Of a DNA stretch of 64,000 nt, positions 1 through 9,379 are shown one piece after another. The stretch spans positions 226,713-290,712 of the forward strand of contig NZ_KQ947986.1 of NCBI RefSeq assembly GCF_001513975.1. The letters are read 5' to 3'. This DNA is from Streptomyces curacoi (GTDB lineage: Bacteria; Actinomycetota; Actinomycetes; Streptomycetales; Streptomycetaceae). Numbering within the stretch: the first letter of the stretch is position 1; every line of letters begins with the position of its first letter. Under the pieces are notes generated by a model. That model did no database searches, had not been told where the DNA came from, and worked only from the letters and a program-made list of their open reading frames with translations. The position numbers and the translations under genes are program-made.

Positions 1-77
1 CGGGACGGTCACGGCACGGCGGTCGGAGCGGGACGGTCACGGCACGGCGGTCGGAGCGGGACGGTCATGGCACGGCG
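1..77. repeat. 28-bp tandem repeat, 2.7 copies
   Basis: Two identical 28-bp units occupy 1-28 and 29-56 and a third, partial unit with one C-to-T change runs 57-77. The array may continue to the left of the window. Positions 1-153 hold no convincing gene; the repeat lies downstream of the LacI-type gene that ends at 154. Confidence 0.85.
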
Positions 78-153
78 CCGCCCGGACAGGCGCCCGGCGC
101 CCAGCGCCGGACCTACAGCAGCGAAGGCCATGGTCGAGCGCCGCGCCCGCCTC

Positions 154-1182
154 TCAGCCGATGGACGTCGGCATGTTGTACGGCGTCACGACCTGGATCG
201 CCGACGGCAGGGTGGGTCCGGCGGGCGGCAGCGCGCCGTGGGCCCGCATGACGATGTGGCAGGCCTCGCGCATGTCCTGGCGCAGATCGTGGTGGAGCAC
301 GGCGGACAGCCGCTGCTCGCGGAGCAGGCGGGTGTTGTCGTGGTCGAGGTCGTGCGCGACGAACACCGCGCACTCCCGGCCCAGGTCCTCGAAAGCCCGC
401 AGGGTGGCGATGTTTCCGCCGCCGATCGAGTAGACCGCGCGGATCTCCGGGTCGCGTTCGAGTGCGGCCCGCACGAGGTCGTACTGCGTGGCGTCCAGGC
501 CCTGTCCCTCGGCCAGTTCGACCAGGGTGCGCTCGGGATGGCGGGCGCGCATGGCGCTGCGGAAGCCCATCTCGCGCTCCTCCTCGTTGCGGAAGAAGCC
601 GCTGCTGAGGCTGGTGAGGACATGCCCGGGGCGGTCGCCGAGCCACTGGCCCATGAGGTACGCGGCCGTCGCCCCGGCGGCCCGGTTGTCGATGCCGACG
701 TAGGCGAGGCGGGGTGTGGAGGGCAGGTCGGTCACCAGGGTGACCACCGGTATGCCCGCCTCCGCGAGCCCGGTGACGGCGGCGGTGACCTCGGGGACGT
801 CCGGGGCCTTGAGGATCACGCCCTGCGAACCGCGCCGCGCGATCCGCTCCAGCGTCCGCGTCAGTTCCTCCACGGGCCCGGTCTCCCTGAAGTGGAAACG
901 CGAGCGCACGACCGCCGGGTGCAGGGCGGGCAGCTCGGCCTCCAGGGCGGCCCGTACGGCGGTGGAGAACCGCTCCGGCGCCTGCATCACGATGTCGATC
1001 ATGAAGGTACGGCCCACAAGGCGGACCTGGGTGCGCTGCCGGTCGAGGTCGGCGATGGCCTGGTGGACCTCGCGCGCGGTGCTCTCGCGCACCCCTCCCC
1101 TGCCGTTCAGGACCCGGTCCACGGTGGCCTCGCTCAGACCTGCCTGACGTGCGATCTCCCGGATCGGGAAGGGGTGGCCCAT
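154..1182 (-). CDS. LacI-family transcriptional regulator
   Basis: A 342-aa DNA-binding repressor of the LacI/PurR type. Residues 5-50 form the N-terminal helix-turn-helix (IREIARQAGLSEATVDRVLN, the usual LacI layout), followed by a hinge and a periplasmic-binding-protein fold to the C terminus (VILKAPDVPEV, YVGIDNRAAGATAA, AVFVAHDLD). The ATG at 1182 is chosen because it places the HTH at the very N terminus as in the family; upstream in-frame sequence is low-quality. It is divergent from the dioxygenase gene at 1301, and the 118-bp gap probably holds both promoters and its operator. By position it likely senses an inositol-type sugar alcohol; the effector is inferred, not seen. Confidence 0.88.
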   Translation of the reverse strand: MGHPFPIREIARQAGLSEATVDRVLNGRGGVRESTAREVHQAIADLDRQRTQVRLVGRTFMIDIVMQAPERFSTAVRAALEAELPALHPAVVRSRFHFRETGPVEELTRTLERIARRGSQGVILKAPDVPEVTAAVTGLAEAGIPVVTLVTDLPSTPRLAYVGIDNRAAGATAAYLMGQWLGDRPGHVLTSLSSGFFRNEEEREMGFRSAMRARHPERTLVELAEGQGLDATQYDLVRAALERDPEIRAVYSIGGGNIATLRAFEDLGRECAVFVAHDLDHDNTRLLREQRLSAVLHHDLRQDMREACHIVMRAHGALPPAGPTLPSAIQVVTPYNMPTSIG

Positions 1183-1300
1183 GCGGATGCTCCCGGAGCT
1201 CGGTCTGAGGGGTTTTTGATGGCCGCCTGCTGGTTGTTCGACGGGTTTGTACTGACAAGAATGACAGCACTGAGTCGCCCCTGTCACCGAGAGGACGCCG

Positions 1301-2467
1301 ATGTCCTTCACCTCCGTACAACGCCGTGCGTGGCTGTCCGAGCAGGACTGCGACCTCGCTGACTTCCGCGAACTGGTCGAGCGGACCACCGACCTCGCCG
1401 ACTACCCGTACGCCTCCTCGGTGGAGCGCGCTGTCCTGGTCTACGACAGTGACCGCCTGCGCGCGGCCGAGGATCCGCGCGCGGTGCGGGCCGAACTGGT
1501 CCGCGCCCTCACCGACGGCCCGGGCATCGTGGTCTTCCGGGGCGCCTTTCCGGACCCGGAGACCGTCGACCGGCTCAGCGCCGTCTTCGACGCCCTGATC
1601 GCCGAGCAGCGCGCCTCGGGCGCGCACGCCGGTGACCACTTCGCCAAGCCGGGCGCCAACGACCGGGTCTGGAACGCGCTGGAGAAGGCGGCGCTCTATG
1701 ACCCCGAGGCGTTCGCCGACTACTACGCCAACGACATCCTGGCGCTCGTCTCGGCCGCCTGGCTCGGGCCCGGCTACCAGGTGACCTCGCAGGTGAACGT
1801 GGTCAACCCCGGCGGCACCGCCCAGACCGTGCACCGCGACTACCACCTGGGCTTCCTCTCCAACGAGGCCGCGGCGGCCTACCCCGCCCATGTGCACGTC
1901 CTCTCCCCCGTGCTCACCCTCCAGGGCGCCGTAGCGCACTGCGACATGCCGGTGGAGTCCGGGCCGACGATGTACCTGCCGTACTCGCAGAGGTACGAGC
2001 CCGGCTATCTGGCCTGGCGACTGCCCGAGTTCCAGGCCTACTTCGAGGAACACCACGTCCAGCTCCCCCTCGCCAAGGGCGACGCGGCCTTCTTCAACCC
2101 GGCGCTGTTCCACGCGGCCGGCACCAACCGGTCCGCGGACATCCGGCGCATGGCGAACTTGCTCCAGGTGTCCTCCGCGTTCGGGCGGGCCATGGAGACG
2201 GTGGACCGCGAGGCGGTCGCAGGCGCGGTCTTCCCGGTCCTGCTGAAGCGCCGGAGCGAAGGCGTGGACGAGGCCTGGCAGGCGAACGTGATCGCCGCGA
2301 GCGCCGAGGGCTACCCCTTCCCGACGAACCTCGACAGCGATCCGCCGGTCGACGGGCTGGCCCCGCCCTCGCAGGCGGACGTGGTACGGCGCGCGCTGCG
2401 CGAGGCATGGACTCCCGAGGCTCTGCGGGCAGAGCTGCGGGCCGGCGCCGAGCGGCGCCAGAGCTGA
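1301..2467 (+). CDS. Phytanoyl-CoA dioxygenase (PhyH) family Fe(II)/2-oxoglutarate oxygenase
   Basis: A 388-aa protein of the PhyH superfamily, non-haem iron oxygenases that hydroxylate or oxidatively demethylate small substrates using 2-oxoglutarate. The facial triad is visible: HRD with H178 and D180 (TVHRDYH), and distal H271 (ALFHAAGTN), followed by R277/R282 that could hold 2-oxoglutarate. It opens the plus-strand run that continues with an SDR 16 bp downstream and two Gfo/Idh/MocA dehydrogenases. A PhyH enzyme is not part of the textbook inositol route, so it may process a modified cyclitol such as a methyl-inositol; that is inference. The ATG has a purine-rich site (GAGAGGA) about 6 bases upstream. 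Confidence 0.85.
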   Translation: MSFTSVQRRAWLSEQDCDLADFRELVERTTDLADYPYASSVERAVLVYDSDRLRAAEDPRAVRAELVRALTDGPGIVVFRGAFPDPETVDRLSAVFDALIAEQRASGAHAGDHFAKPGANDRVWNALEKAALYDPEAFADYYANDILALVSAAWLGPGYQVTSQVNVVNPGGTAQTVHRDYHLGFLSNEAAAAYPAHVHVLSPVLTLQGAVAHCDMPVESGPTMYLPYSQRYEPGYLAWRLPEFQAYFEEHHVQLPLAKGDAAFFNPALFHAAGTNRSADIRRMANLLQVSSAFGRAMETVDREAVAGAVFPVLLKRRSEGVDEAWQANVIAASAEGYPFPTNLDSDPPVDGLAPPSQADVVRRALREAWTPEALRAELRAGAERRQS

Positions 2468-2483
2468 AAGGACCCTCAAAGAC

Positions 2484-3260
2484 ATGGGACTTCTCGACGA
2501 CAAGGTCGTCCTCGTCAACGGCGGCAGCCAGGGCGTCGGCGCCGCCATCGCGCGGGCGGCCGTCCGCGAGGGGGCGGTCGTGGCCGTCACCGGGCGGCGC
2601 GCCGAGCCCGGTGAGGCACTCGTGGCCGAGCTCGCCGCCGAGGGCGGCAAGGCCATGTTCGTGCAGGCCGACCTGTCGGACGCCGAGCAGGCCAAGGCGT
2701 CGGTGGCCGAGGTCGTCGACGCGTACGGGCGCATCGACTGCCTGGTCAACTCGGCGGGGCTGACGTCCCGGGGCACGCTCCTCGACACCACGCCCGAGCT
2801 GTTCGACCAGCACATCGCGATCAACCTCAAGGCGCCGTTCTTCGCGATGCAGGCCGCCGTGCGGGACATGGTCGCGCGCAAGGCGCCCGGCACGATCGTC
2901 AACATCATCACGTCCTCGGCGCACGGCGGGCAGCCGTTCCTCGCACCGTACGTCTCCGCCAAGGCCGGTCTCATCGGGCTGACCCGCAACGCCGCGCACG
3001 CGCACCGCTGGGACCGGATCCGGATCAACGGCCTGAACATCGGCTGGACGGCGACCGAGGGCGAGGACGCCACACAGAAGGCCTTCCACGGAGCCGGCGA
3101 CGGCTGGCGCGAGGAGGCCGCCGCCAGGCTGCCGATGGGCAAGCTCGGCCAGCCGGACGAAATCGCCGACTTCGTGGTCTTCCTGCTCTCGGACCGGTCC
3201 GGCGTGGTCACCGGGTCGGTGATCGACTGGGACCAGAACGTGCTCGGCGGCCTCGACTAG
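2484..3260 (+). CDS. Short-chain dehydrogenase/reductase (SDR)
   Basis: A 258-aa classical SDR expected to use NAD(P)H. The cofactor loop is a variant, NGGSQGVG at 12-19 instead of TGxxxGxG. NSAG at 89-92, Ser144/145, Y156 and K160 (YVSAK) give the catalytic tetrad. It follows the PhyH gene by 16 bp with an AAAGGA ribosome site and lies about 60 bp before a Gfo/Idh/MocA dehydrogenase, so it is probably cotranscribed with them. Oxidation or reduction of a ring hydroxyl of a cyclitol fits the context, but the substrate cannot be read from the sequence. Confidence 0.88.
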   Translation: MGLLDDKVVLVNGGSQGVGAAIARAAVREGAVVAVTGRRAEPGEALVAELAAEGGKAMFVQADLSDAEQAKASVAEVVDAYGRIDCLVNSAGLTSRGTLLDTTPELFDQHIAINLKAPFFAMQAAVRDMVARKAPGTIVNIITSSAHGGQPFLAPYVSAKAGLIGLTRNAAHAHRWDRIRINGLNIGWTATEGEDATQKAFHGAGDGWREEAAARLPMGKLGQPDEIADFVVFLLSDRSGVVTGSVIDWDQNVLGGLD

Positions 3261-3322
3261 ATATCCCGCAAGCCCCCTCGCAAGACTCGCAAGACCCGTA
3301 CTCAAGGAAGCGAAACACCCCC

Positions 3323-4327
3323 ATGCGTATCGGAATCCTCGGCCTCGGCCGCATCGGCGCCTTCCACGCCGAGACCCTCTCCGGACTCGACGCGGTCGAC
3401 TCCCTCGTCGTCACCGATCCGTTCGCGGATGCCGCCAAGGCCGCCGCCGAGCGGTTCGGCGCCGAGGTCGTGGACTCACCTCAGGCGCTGCTCGCCGCCG
3501 GCGTGGACGGCATCGTCGTCGCCGCCGCGACCGACGCCCACCCCGCGCTGATCCTGGCCGGGGTCGAGGCCGGCATCCCTGTCTTCTGCGAGAAGCCCGT
3601 CGCCAAGACCATGAGCGAGGGCGTCGAGGTGCTGAAGGCCGTCCAGGGCAGGGACGTGCCGATCCAGATCGGCTACAACCGCCGCTTCGACGCCGGGTTC
3701 GTCGCCGCCCGGGCCGCCGTGCACTCCGGCGAGCTGGGCAAGCTGCACACCGTACGGTCGACCACGCTGGACCCGGCGCCGCCGCCCGCCGCGTATGTCG
3801 CCGCCTCCGGTGGCATCTTCCGCGACTGCTCGGTGCACGACTTCGACATCATCCGCTGGGTGACCGGCCGCGAGGTGACCGAGGTCTACGCCGTCGGCGG
3901 CAACAAGGGCGCCGACTACATCAAGGAGGCCGGCGACGCCGACACCACCGGCGCCGTCCTCACCCTGGACGACGGCACGATCGCGGTGGTCTCCAACTCC
4001 CGCCACAACGGCCGGGGGCACGACGTCCGCATGGAGATCCACGGCTTCCAGGACTCCATCGCCGTCGGTCTGGAGGACAAGCTGCCGCTGCGCTCGGTCG
4101 AACCCGGCGTGACCTTCCCGGCGGGTACCCCGCACGACTTCTTCATGGACCGCTTCACCGAGGCCTACCGCGCCGAACTCACCGCGTTCACCGAGGTCGT
4201 CGCCGGCAACCGGCCCTCCCCGTGCACGATCGAGGACGCCCTGGAGGCCGGCTGGATCGCCGAGGCGTGCACACTGTCGCTGCACGAGCACCGCCCGGTG
4301 ACGATCGAGGAGGTACGGCAGGGATGA
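3323..4327 (+). CDS. Gfo/Idh/MocA oxidoreductase, inositol 2-dehydrogenase-like
   Basis: A 334-aa NAD-dependent dehydrogenase. An N-terminal Rossmann domain has GLGRIG at 7-12. EKP at 90-92 supplies the catalytic lysine (K91), and D168...H172 (RDCSVHDFD) matches the Asp-xxx-His pair of inositol dehydrogenases. Length and layout fit the IolG/IdhA group that oxidises myo-, scyllo- or D-chiro-inositol to an inosose. The next gene starts inside its stop codon (ATGA overlap at 4324), so the two are translationally coupled. A second, better IolG match lies at 5429-6454, so this copy may act on a different isomer. Confidence 0.88.
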   Translation: MRIGILGLGRIGAFHAETLSGLDAVDSLVVTDPFADAAKAAAERFGAEVVDSPQALLAAGVDGIVVAAATDAHPALILAGVEAGIPVFCEKPVAKTMSEGVEVLKAVQGRDVPIQIGYNRRFDAGFVAARAAVHSGELGKLHTVRSTTLDPAPPPAAYVAASGGIFRDCSVHDFDIIRWVTGREVTEVYAVGGNKGADYIKEAGDADTTGAVLTLDDGTIAVVSNSRHNGRGHDVRMEIHGFQDSIAVGLEDKLPLRSVEPGVTFPAGTPHDFFMDRFTEAYRAELTAFTEVVAGNRPSPCTIEDALEAGWIAEACTLSLHEHRPVTIEEVRQG

Positions 4328-5346
4328 ACGAGTCGGTCCAGGAACCGCTGCGCGTCGGAGTACTGGGCGCGGCCCGCATCACCGAGCTCTCCCTCGTCGG
4401 CCCGGCCCGGACGACCGGCCACCGCCTCGTCGCGGTGGCCGCGCGCGACCGGTCCCGCGCCGAGGCGTTCGCCGAGGAGCACGACGTGGAGCGGGTGGTG
4501 GACTCGTACGCCGATCTGCTCGCCGACCCCGAGGTGGAGGTCGTCTACAACCCGCTCGCCAACGGCCTGCACGGGCCGTGGAACCTCGCCGCGCTCGCGG
4601 CCGGCAAGCACGTCCTGACGGAGAAGCCGTCGGCGAGCAACGCCGAGGAGGCGGCCGAGGTGCGGGAGGCGGCGGCGAAGGCCGGGACCGTCTTCATGGA
4701 GGCCTTCCACTACCTCTTCCACCCGGTCACCCGCCGCCTGCACGAACTCCTGGCAAGCGGTGAACTGGGCGAGCTCCAGCGGGTGGAGACGCTGGTCGCG
4801 ATTCCCGCGCCCGACGACGCCGACCCGCGCTGGTCGCTGACCCTCGCGGGCGGCGCCGTGATGGACCTCGGCTGCTACAGCCTGCACGCGGTGCGCATGC
4901 TCGCGCCCTGGGCGGGCGGCGCCCCGCGCCTGGTCTCCGCGCGGGGCGGGGAGCGGGCGGGCGCGCCGGGCGTCGACGAGTGGCTGGACTCCGACCTGGA
5001 GTTCCCCGGCGGGGCGACCGCGTCGGCGCGCTGCCACATGGCGTACGGCGAGCTGGAGATGAGCTGCCGGATCGTCGGCTCGCGGGGCGAGGCGTTCGCG
5101 CCGAACTTCGTGCTGCCGCACCGCGACGACCGGGTCGTGGTGCGTACGGCGGACGGCGAGCGGACGGAGCGGCTGGGCACGCGCTCGTCGTACACCTACC
5201 AGCTGGAGGCGCTCGCCGCGCACATACGCCGGGACGCGCCGCTCCCGCTGGACGCGGACGACGCGCTGGCGACGATGTCGCTCATCGACGACGCCTACCG
5301 GGCGGCCGGGTTCGAGCCACGCCCGCGCACCACGCTCGCGGACTGA
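4324..5346 (+). CDS. Gfo/Idh/MocA oxidoreductase
   Basis: A 340-aa member of the Gfo/Idh/MocA family, of the subgroup that includes dihydrodiol/D-xylose dehydrogenases. A nucleotide-binding motif GAARIT lies at 15-20, the conserved EKP at 100-102 supplies K101, and the D181...H188 stretch (MDLGCYSLH) is typical of that subgroup rather than of IolG. The ATG at 4324 overlaps the previous stop. It is the last gene of this plus-strand run, which ends at a strong hairpin at 5365-5395. Substrate unknown; a sugar or cyclitol is likely. Confidence 0.87.
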   Translation: MNESVQEPLRVGVLGAARITELSLVGPARTTGHRLVAVAARDRSRAEAFAEEHDVERVVDSYADLLADPEVEVVYNPLANGLHGPWNLAALAAGKHVLTEKPSASNAEEAAEVREAAAKAGTVFMEAFHYLFHPVTRRLHELLASGELGELQRVETLVAIPAPDDADPRWSLTLAGGAVMDLGCYSLHAVRMLAPWAGGAPRLVSARGGERAGAPGVDEWLDSDLEFPGGATASARCHMAYGELEMSCRIVGSRGEAFAPNFVLPHRDDRVVVRTADGERTERLGTRSSYTYQLEALAAHIRRDAPLPLDADDALATMSLIDDAYRAAGFEPRPRTTLAD

Positions 5347-5364
5347 CCCACGGGCACGAGAAAA

Positions 5365-5395
5365 TGAGGGCCGGGGAGCATCTCCCCGGCCCTCA
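5365..5395. terminator. Bidirectional hairpin terminator
   Basis: A perfect 14-bp stem (5365-5378 with 5382-5395) closes a 3-base CAT loop in the 82-bp gap between two convergent genes. A run of A before the stem on the plus strand gives a U-run for the minus-strand transcript. It should stop both convergent operons. Confidence 0.85.
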
Positions 5396-5428
5396 GCCGT
5401 CCGCTCGTGTCAGGGAGCCGACGACACG

Positions 5429-6454
5429 TCATCCCCCGTACAGCGCGGGCCTGTCGACCAGGTCCACCGCTGCCCTGCCGCCCTCCTGCAGCGACCGTAC
5501 GCCCGCCTCGCAGACCGCGGCGACCGCGTACCCGTCCCAGGCGCTGGGCCCGGTGACCTCGCCGCGCCGGGTGGCGTCCACCCAGGCCTGGACCTCACGG
5601 TCGTAGGCGTCGGCGAACCGCTCGATGTAGTCCTGGGCGATGATGCCGCCCCAGCGGCCGGCCGCGTGCGTGATCATGGCGTGGCCGTCGCCGACGCGGG
5701 CGGTGCCGCGTTCGCAGACCACCTCGGCCTGGACCTGGTAGCCGAAGCCGCAGTTGACGTAGATCTCGACGTCGACGATCGCCCCGCCGTCGGTCTCGAA
5801 GACGACGAACTGCGGGTCGCGGATGCCGTCCGGCGCGTTCCCCGACGGGGACGGGGCCAGCACGGTGACGGCCGTGATCTCGTGGCCGAGCAGCCAGCGG
5901 GTCACGTCCATCTCGTGGGTCACCGAGTCGTTGATGAGCATCTCGCTGGTCCAGCCGGGCGGGCTGGCGACATTGCGGTGCCGGTTGTGCAGCATCAGGG
6001 GACGGCCCAACTGGCCCGTCTCCAGCAGGGCCTTGAGCTTCATGTACTCGGCGTCGTAGCGCCGCATGAAGCCCACCTGGACCCGGCGGTGGCCCAGCTC
6101 CTGCTCGGCCCGCAGCACCCGCAGCGCGGAGGCCGAGTCGGGGGTGAGCGGCTTCTCGCACAGCACCGGCAGGTCGTGCTCGAAGGCTGTGAGGAGCGCC
6201 GCCTCGTGGGCGGGCCCCGGCGAGGCGATCAGCACCGCGTCGACCTCGGCCGACGCCATCGCGGCGGCCGGGTCGGTGTAGGCGGTGCAGTGGTCGACAC
6301 GGGCCGCGACGGCCTTGGCGCGTTCCGCGTCGACGTCCACGACGGCGGTCACCCGTGCCCCGCTGGTGACCTCCTCGATACGGCGCACATGGTCGGCGCC
6401 CATCTTTCCGGTACCGATGACTGCGACTCCGAGCGTTTGTGCGCGCTGAGCCAT
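5429..6454 (-). CDS. iolG: myo-Inositol 2-dehydrogenase
   Basis: A 341-aa Gfo/Idh/MocA enzyme that oxidises myo-inositol to 2-keto-myo-inositol with NAD+. GTGKMG lies at 14-19, EKP at 100-102 (K101), and D176...H180 in [15 protein letters not shown]. The C-terminal half carries signatures I recall from Bacillus IolG ([30 protein letters not shown]), which makes it the best IolG candidate of the three dehydrogenases here. It is last in the minus-strand operon ABC lipoprotein, permease, ATPase, IolE-like, IolG, 25 bp after the IolE-like stop. Confidence 0.9.
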   Translation of the reverse strand: MAQRAQTLGVAVIGTGKMGADHVRRIEEVTSGARVTAVVDVDAERAKAVAARVDHCTAYTDPAAAMASAEVDAVLIASPGPAHEAALLTAFEHDLPVLCEKPLTPDSASALRVLRAEQELGHRRVQVGFMRRYDAEYMKLKALLETGQLGRPLMLHNRHRNVASPPGWTSEMLINDSVTHEMDVTRWLLGHEITAVTVLAPSPSGNAPDGIRDPQFVVFETDGGAIVDVEIYVNCGFGYQVQAEVVCERGTARVGDGHAMITHAAGRWGGIIAQDYIERFADAYDREVQAWVDATRRGEVTGPSAWDGYAVAAVCEAGVRSLQEGGRAAVDLVDRPALYGG

Positions 6455-6479
6455 GGTGATCGGCCGTCCTTTCCGGTCG

Positions 6480-7382
6480 TCAGGCGCCGCAGGACCTCAG
6501 GAACTTACGGGTACGGACCGCGATGGGCAGGGGCTTGTCCGGCTCGCACGGGTACATGTCCTGCTCGACGATGGCGAACAGCTCCACGTTCAGCTTCTGC
6601 GCGGCCTCCAGGACCGGGCCCAACTCCGGTACGCCGGAGGGAGGTTCGCACATCACGCCGCGCTGGACCGCGGGCCCGAACGGCACCCCGTTGCGCACCA
6701 CGTCCGCGAGGATCTCCGGGTCCACCTGCTTGAGGTGCAGATAGCCGATGCGCTCGCCGTAGGTCTCGATCAGCTTGACGCTGTCGCCGCCGCAGTAGGC
6801 GTAGTGACCGGTGTCGAGGCAGAGGTTGACCAGGTCGGAGTCGGTCGAGTCGAGGAAGCGCTCGACGTGGGCCTCGGTGTCGATGTGGGTGTCGGCGTGC
6901 GGGTGCACGACGATGTCGAGGCCGTACGTCTCCTTCACCTCGTGGCCGAGCCGCTCCATGCCCTTGGTCAGATGGGCCCACTGCTCGCCGGTGAGCTCCG
7001 GCGGCTCCAGGATCTCGGCGGTCTTGTCGTCCCGCCAGAAGGAGGGGATCACCACCAGGTGCTTCGCGCCCATCGCCTGGGTGAGGGCGGCGACCTGGCT
7101 GACGTGCTCCCAGGTGGATTCCCAGACGGAGGGGCCGCGGTGCAGGCCGGTGAAGACCGTGCCCGCCGAGACCTTGAGGTTCCGCTTGTTCACCTCGTCG
7201 GTGAGTCGGGCCGGGTCGGTCGGCAGATAGCCGTACGGGCCCAGCTCGATCCACTCGTATCCGGCCTCGGCGACCTCGTCGAGGAAGCGTTCCCAGTGCA
7301 CCTGCACGGGGTCGTCGGGGAACCAGACTCCCCAGGAGTCGGGCGCGGAGCCGACCCGGATGCGGTCCAGTACAGGGGGCAT
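6480..7382 (-). CDS. IolE-like TIM-barrel dehydratase/isomerase (AP endonuclease family 2 fold)
   Basis: A 300-aa sugar-phosphate-isomerase/epimerase fold protein. The N terminus [11 protein letters not shown] resembles the opening of inosose dehydratase IolE, and metal-ligand-type motifs follow ([30 protein letters not shown]). In the inositol route IolE dehydrates 2-keto-myo-inositol to the trihydroxycyclohexanedione. This is the only IolE candidate in the locus, so it probably fills that step, though an IolI/IolH-type isomerase cannot be excluded. The ATG at 7382 nearly abuts the ATPase stop at 7384, implying coupling. Confidence 0.82.
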   Translation of the reverse strand: MPPVLDRIRVGSAPDSWGVWFPDDPVQVHWERFLDEVAEAGYEWIELGPYGYLPTDPARLTDEVNKRNLKVSAGTVFTGLHRGPSVWESTWEHVSQVAALTQAMGAKHLVVIPSFWRDDKTAEILEPPELTGEQWAHLTKGMERLGHEVKETYGLDIVVHPHADTHIDTEAHVERFLDSTDSDLVNLCLDTGHYAYCGGDSVKLIETYGERIGYLHLKQVDPEILADVVRNGVPFGPAVQRGVMCEPPSGVPELGPVLEAAQKLNVELFAIVEQDMYPCEPDKPLPIAVRTRKFLRSCGA

Positions 7383-7383
7383 G

Positions 7384-8295
7384 TCAGGACTTCCCTTCCG
7401 AGGTCGCCACGGGTGCGGTGAGGTCTTCCTCTTCCGGGAGCTCCTCGACGTCCACGCCGCGGACCTGGGCCAACTCGTGCTTGAGCGCGGCCAGTTCGGT
7501 GCCGCCGGCCATGTGGTTGGTGAGCTCTTCGAGGCTGACCTCGTCACGGGAGGCGTTGAGCTCCATGGTGCCGAGGCGCAGGACGCTGAAGTGGTCGCCG
7601 ACCATGTAGGCGTGGTGGGGGTTGTGGGTGATGAAGATGACGCCGAGGCCGCGGTCGCGGGCGGCGGCGATGTACTTCAGCACCACACCCGACTGCTTGA
7701 CGCCGAGGGCGGCGGTGGGCTCGTCGAGGATGAGCACGCGGGCACCGAAGTAGACGGCGCGGGCGATCGCCACGCACTGGCGCTGGCCGCCGGAGAGCGT
7801 GCCGATGGGCTGTTCCAGGTCATCGAGGACGATGCCCATGTTGCGCAGCTCTTCGTCCGCGGTCTTCTTCATCTTCTCGATGTCGAGACGGCGGATGGGC
7901 CAGGGGCCCTTCGTCATCTCCGAGCCGAGGAAGAAGTTGCGCCACACCGGCATCAACGGCACGACCGCGAGGTCCTGGTAGACGGTGGCGATGCCCTTGT
8001 CGAGCGCCTCACGCGGAGTGGAGAAACGTACCGGCTCGCCGTCGACGAGGAACTCGCCCTCGGTGTGCTGGTGCAGACCCGAGATGATCTTGATCAGGGT
8101 GGACTTGCCGGCGCCGTTGTCGCCCAGGACGCAGGTCACCTGGCTGGGGAACACCTTCAGGTCGACGCCGTGCAGGGCGCGGATGTTGCCGTAGGACTTG
8201 CCGGCGCTGCGGAGTTCGACGACGGGGCCGTCCTGCTCGGGGGCCTTGTCGACGATGACGGCGCCGTGGGTGCCGGTTCCGTTGGTGGATGTCAT
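7384..8295 (-). CDS. Sugar ABC transporter ATP-binding protein
   Basis: A 303-aa cytoplasmic ATPase. Walker A is GDNGAGKST at 58-66, followed by a Q-loop, the signature LSGGQRQ, Walker [11 protein letters not shown] and a switch histidine (FITHN). It has one nucleotide-binding domain rather than the tandem pair of RbsA/XylG, a common actinobacterial form that would act as a dimer. The acidic C-terminal tail ([10 protein letters not shown]) is non-conserved. It stands between the permease (4 bp away) and the IolE-like gene, so inositol import is the likely role. Confidence 0.92.
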   Translation of the reverse strand: MTSTNGTGTHGAVIVDKAPEQDGPVVELRSAGKSYGNIRALHGVDLKVFPSQVTCVLGDNGAGKSTLIKIISGLHQHTEGEFLVDGEPVRFSTPREALDKGIATVYQDLAVVPLMPVWRNFFLGSEMTKGPWPIRRLDIEKMKKTADEELRNMGIVLDDLEQPIGTLSGGQRQCVAIARAVYFGARVLILDEPTAALGVKQSGVVLKYIAAARDRGLGVIFITHNPHHAYMVGDHFSVLRLGTMELNASRDEVSLEELTNHMAGGTELAALKHELAQVRGVDVEELPEEEDLTAPVATSEGKS

Positions 8296-8299
8296 GGGG

Positions 8300-9379
8300 T
8301 CACCTCCGGGTCGCCGTGCGCTGCACGTAGAGATTGATCAGGACGGCGCCGAGGAGCATCACGCCCAGGAAGGCCTTGAACCAGTCGGGGTTCCAGCCGG
8401 CGTAGACGATGCCCTGCTGCACCATGCCGAACATGAAGGCACCGAACACCGGGCCGATCGCCGAACCGGCACCACCGGTCAGCAGACAGCCGCCGATGAC
8501 CGCCGCCGCGATGTAGATCAGCTCCTGCCCGACACCCTCACCGGACTGCACGGTGTTGAACGAGAACAGCTGGTGCATCCCGACGAACCAGGCACCGAAG
8601 CCGACCAGCATGAACAGCGAGATCTTGGTGAACGTCACCGGCACACCGACCGCGCGGGCGGACTGCTGGTTGCCGCCGACCGAGAAGACCCAGTTGCCGT
8701 ACTTGGTGCGCAGCAGCACCCAGGTGGCGATGGCCGCGAAGACCAGCCACCACACGACGGTGATCTTCACGTTGACCCCGCCGACGTCGAACGTCGAGGC
8801 GAAGATCGCCTTGGCCTGGTCGAAGCCGTCCATGTCGCTGATGTCGTCGGTGGCGACGTTGCCGGTGATCAGCTTGGTCACCGCCAGGTTGACGCCCTGG
8901 AGGATCAGGAAGGTGCCCAGCGTGACCAGGAAGCTCGGCAGCCCGGTCTTCACCAGCAGCCAGCCGTTGAACAGGCCCACCGCGAGCGACACGACGAGCG
9001 CGGCGATCACGCCGACCCATACGTTCATCGTCAGCTGGTAGCTGAGCATGCTCGCGGTCAGCGCCGAGGTGATCACCGCGACACCGGCGGAGAGGTCGAA
9101 CTCGCCGCCGATCATCAGCAGCGCGACCGGCAGCGCCATGATCCCGATCGTCGACGACTGGTACAGGATGTTCGCCATCGAGCTGCCGTCGCGGACCGGC
9201 GGTGCCGTGATCAGGAAGAAGACCAGGACCGCGACGGCGCCGAGGAAGACGCCGACCTCGGGGCGGGCCAACAACCGGAGCGCCAGGGGGCGTTCGGCCG
9301 TGCGCCCGTCCTTCTCCTTGCCGGGGCCGGGGGCCGGCGGTGTGGTCACCGCCGGCTCAGCCTGTTGGGTCATGCTCAT
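8300..9379 (-). CDS. Sugar ABC transporter permease (RbsC/AraH type)
   Basis: A 359-aa integral membrane protein of the BPD_transp_2 family. About ten hydrophobic segments begin near residue 32 ([16 protein letters not shown]). The conserved EFDLSAG stretch follows TM3 and the [16 protein letters not shown] loop typifies RbsC-like permeases. The ATG at 9379 overlaps the TGA of the substrate-binding gene by one base. It pairs with the ATPase at 7384 and the lipoprotein at 9379 to form a complete importer, presumably for myo-inositol. Confidence 0.92.
   Translation of the reverse strand: MSMTQQAEPAVTTPPAPGPGKEKDGRTAERPLALRLLARPEVGVFLGAVAVLVFFLITAPPVRDGSSMANILYQSSTIGIMALPVALLMIGGEFDLSAGVAVITSALTASMLSYQLTMNVWVGVIAALVVSLAVGLFNGWLLVKTGLPSFLVTLGTFLILQGVNLAVTKLITGNVATDDISDMDGFDQAKAIFASTFDVGGVNVKITVVWWLVFAAIATWVLLRTKYGNWVFSVGGNQQSARAVGVPVTFTKISLFMLVGFGAWFVGMHQLFSFNTVQSGEGVGQELIYIAAAVIGGCLLTGGAGSAIGPVFGAFMFGMVQQGIVYAGWNPDWFKAFLGVMLLGAVLINLYVQRTATRR

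Noticed and set aside
113..3211. Very long open frame on the minus strand, antisense to the PhyH and SDR genes
   Set aside because: Low-complexity Arg/Gly/Pro-rich translation with no domain; typical antisense shadow of high-GC genes. The plus-strand frames carry clear motifs.
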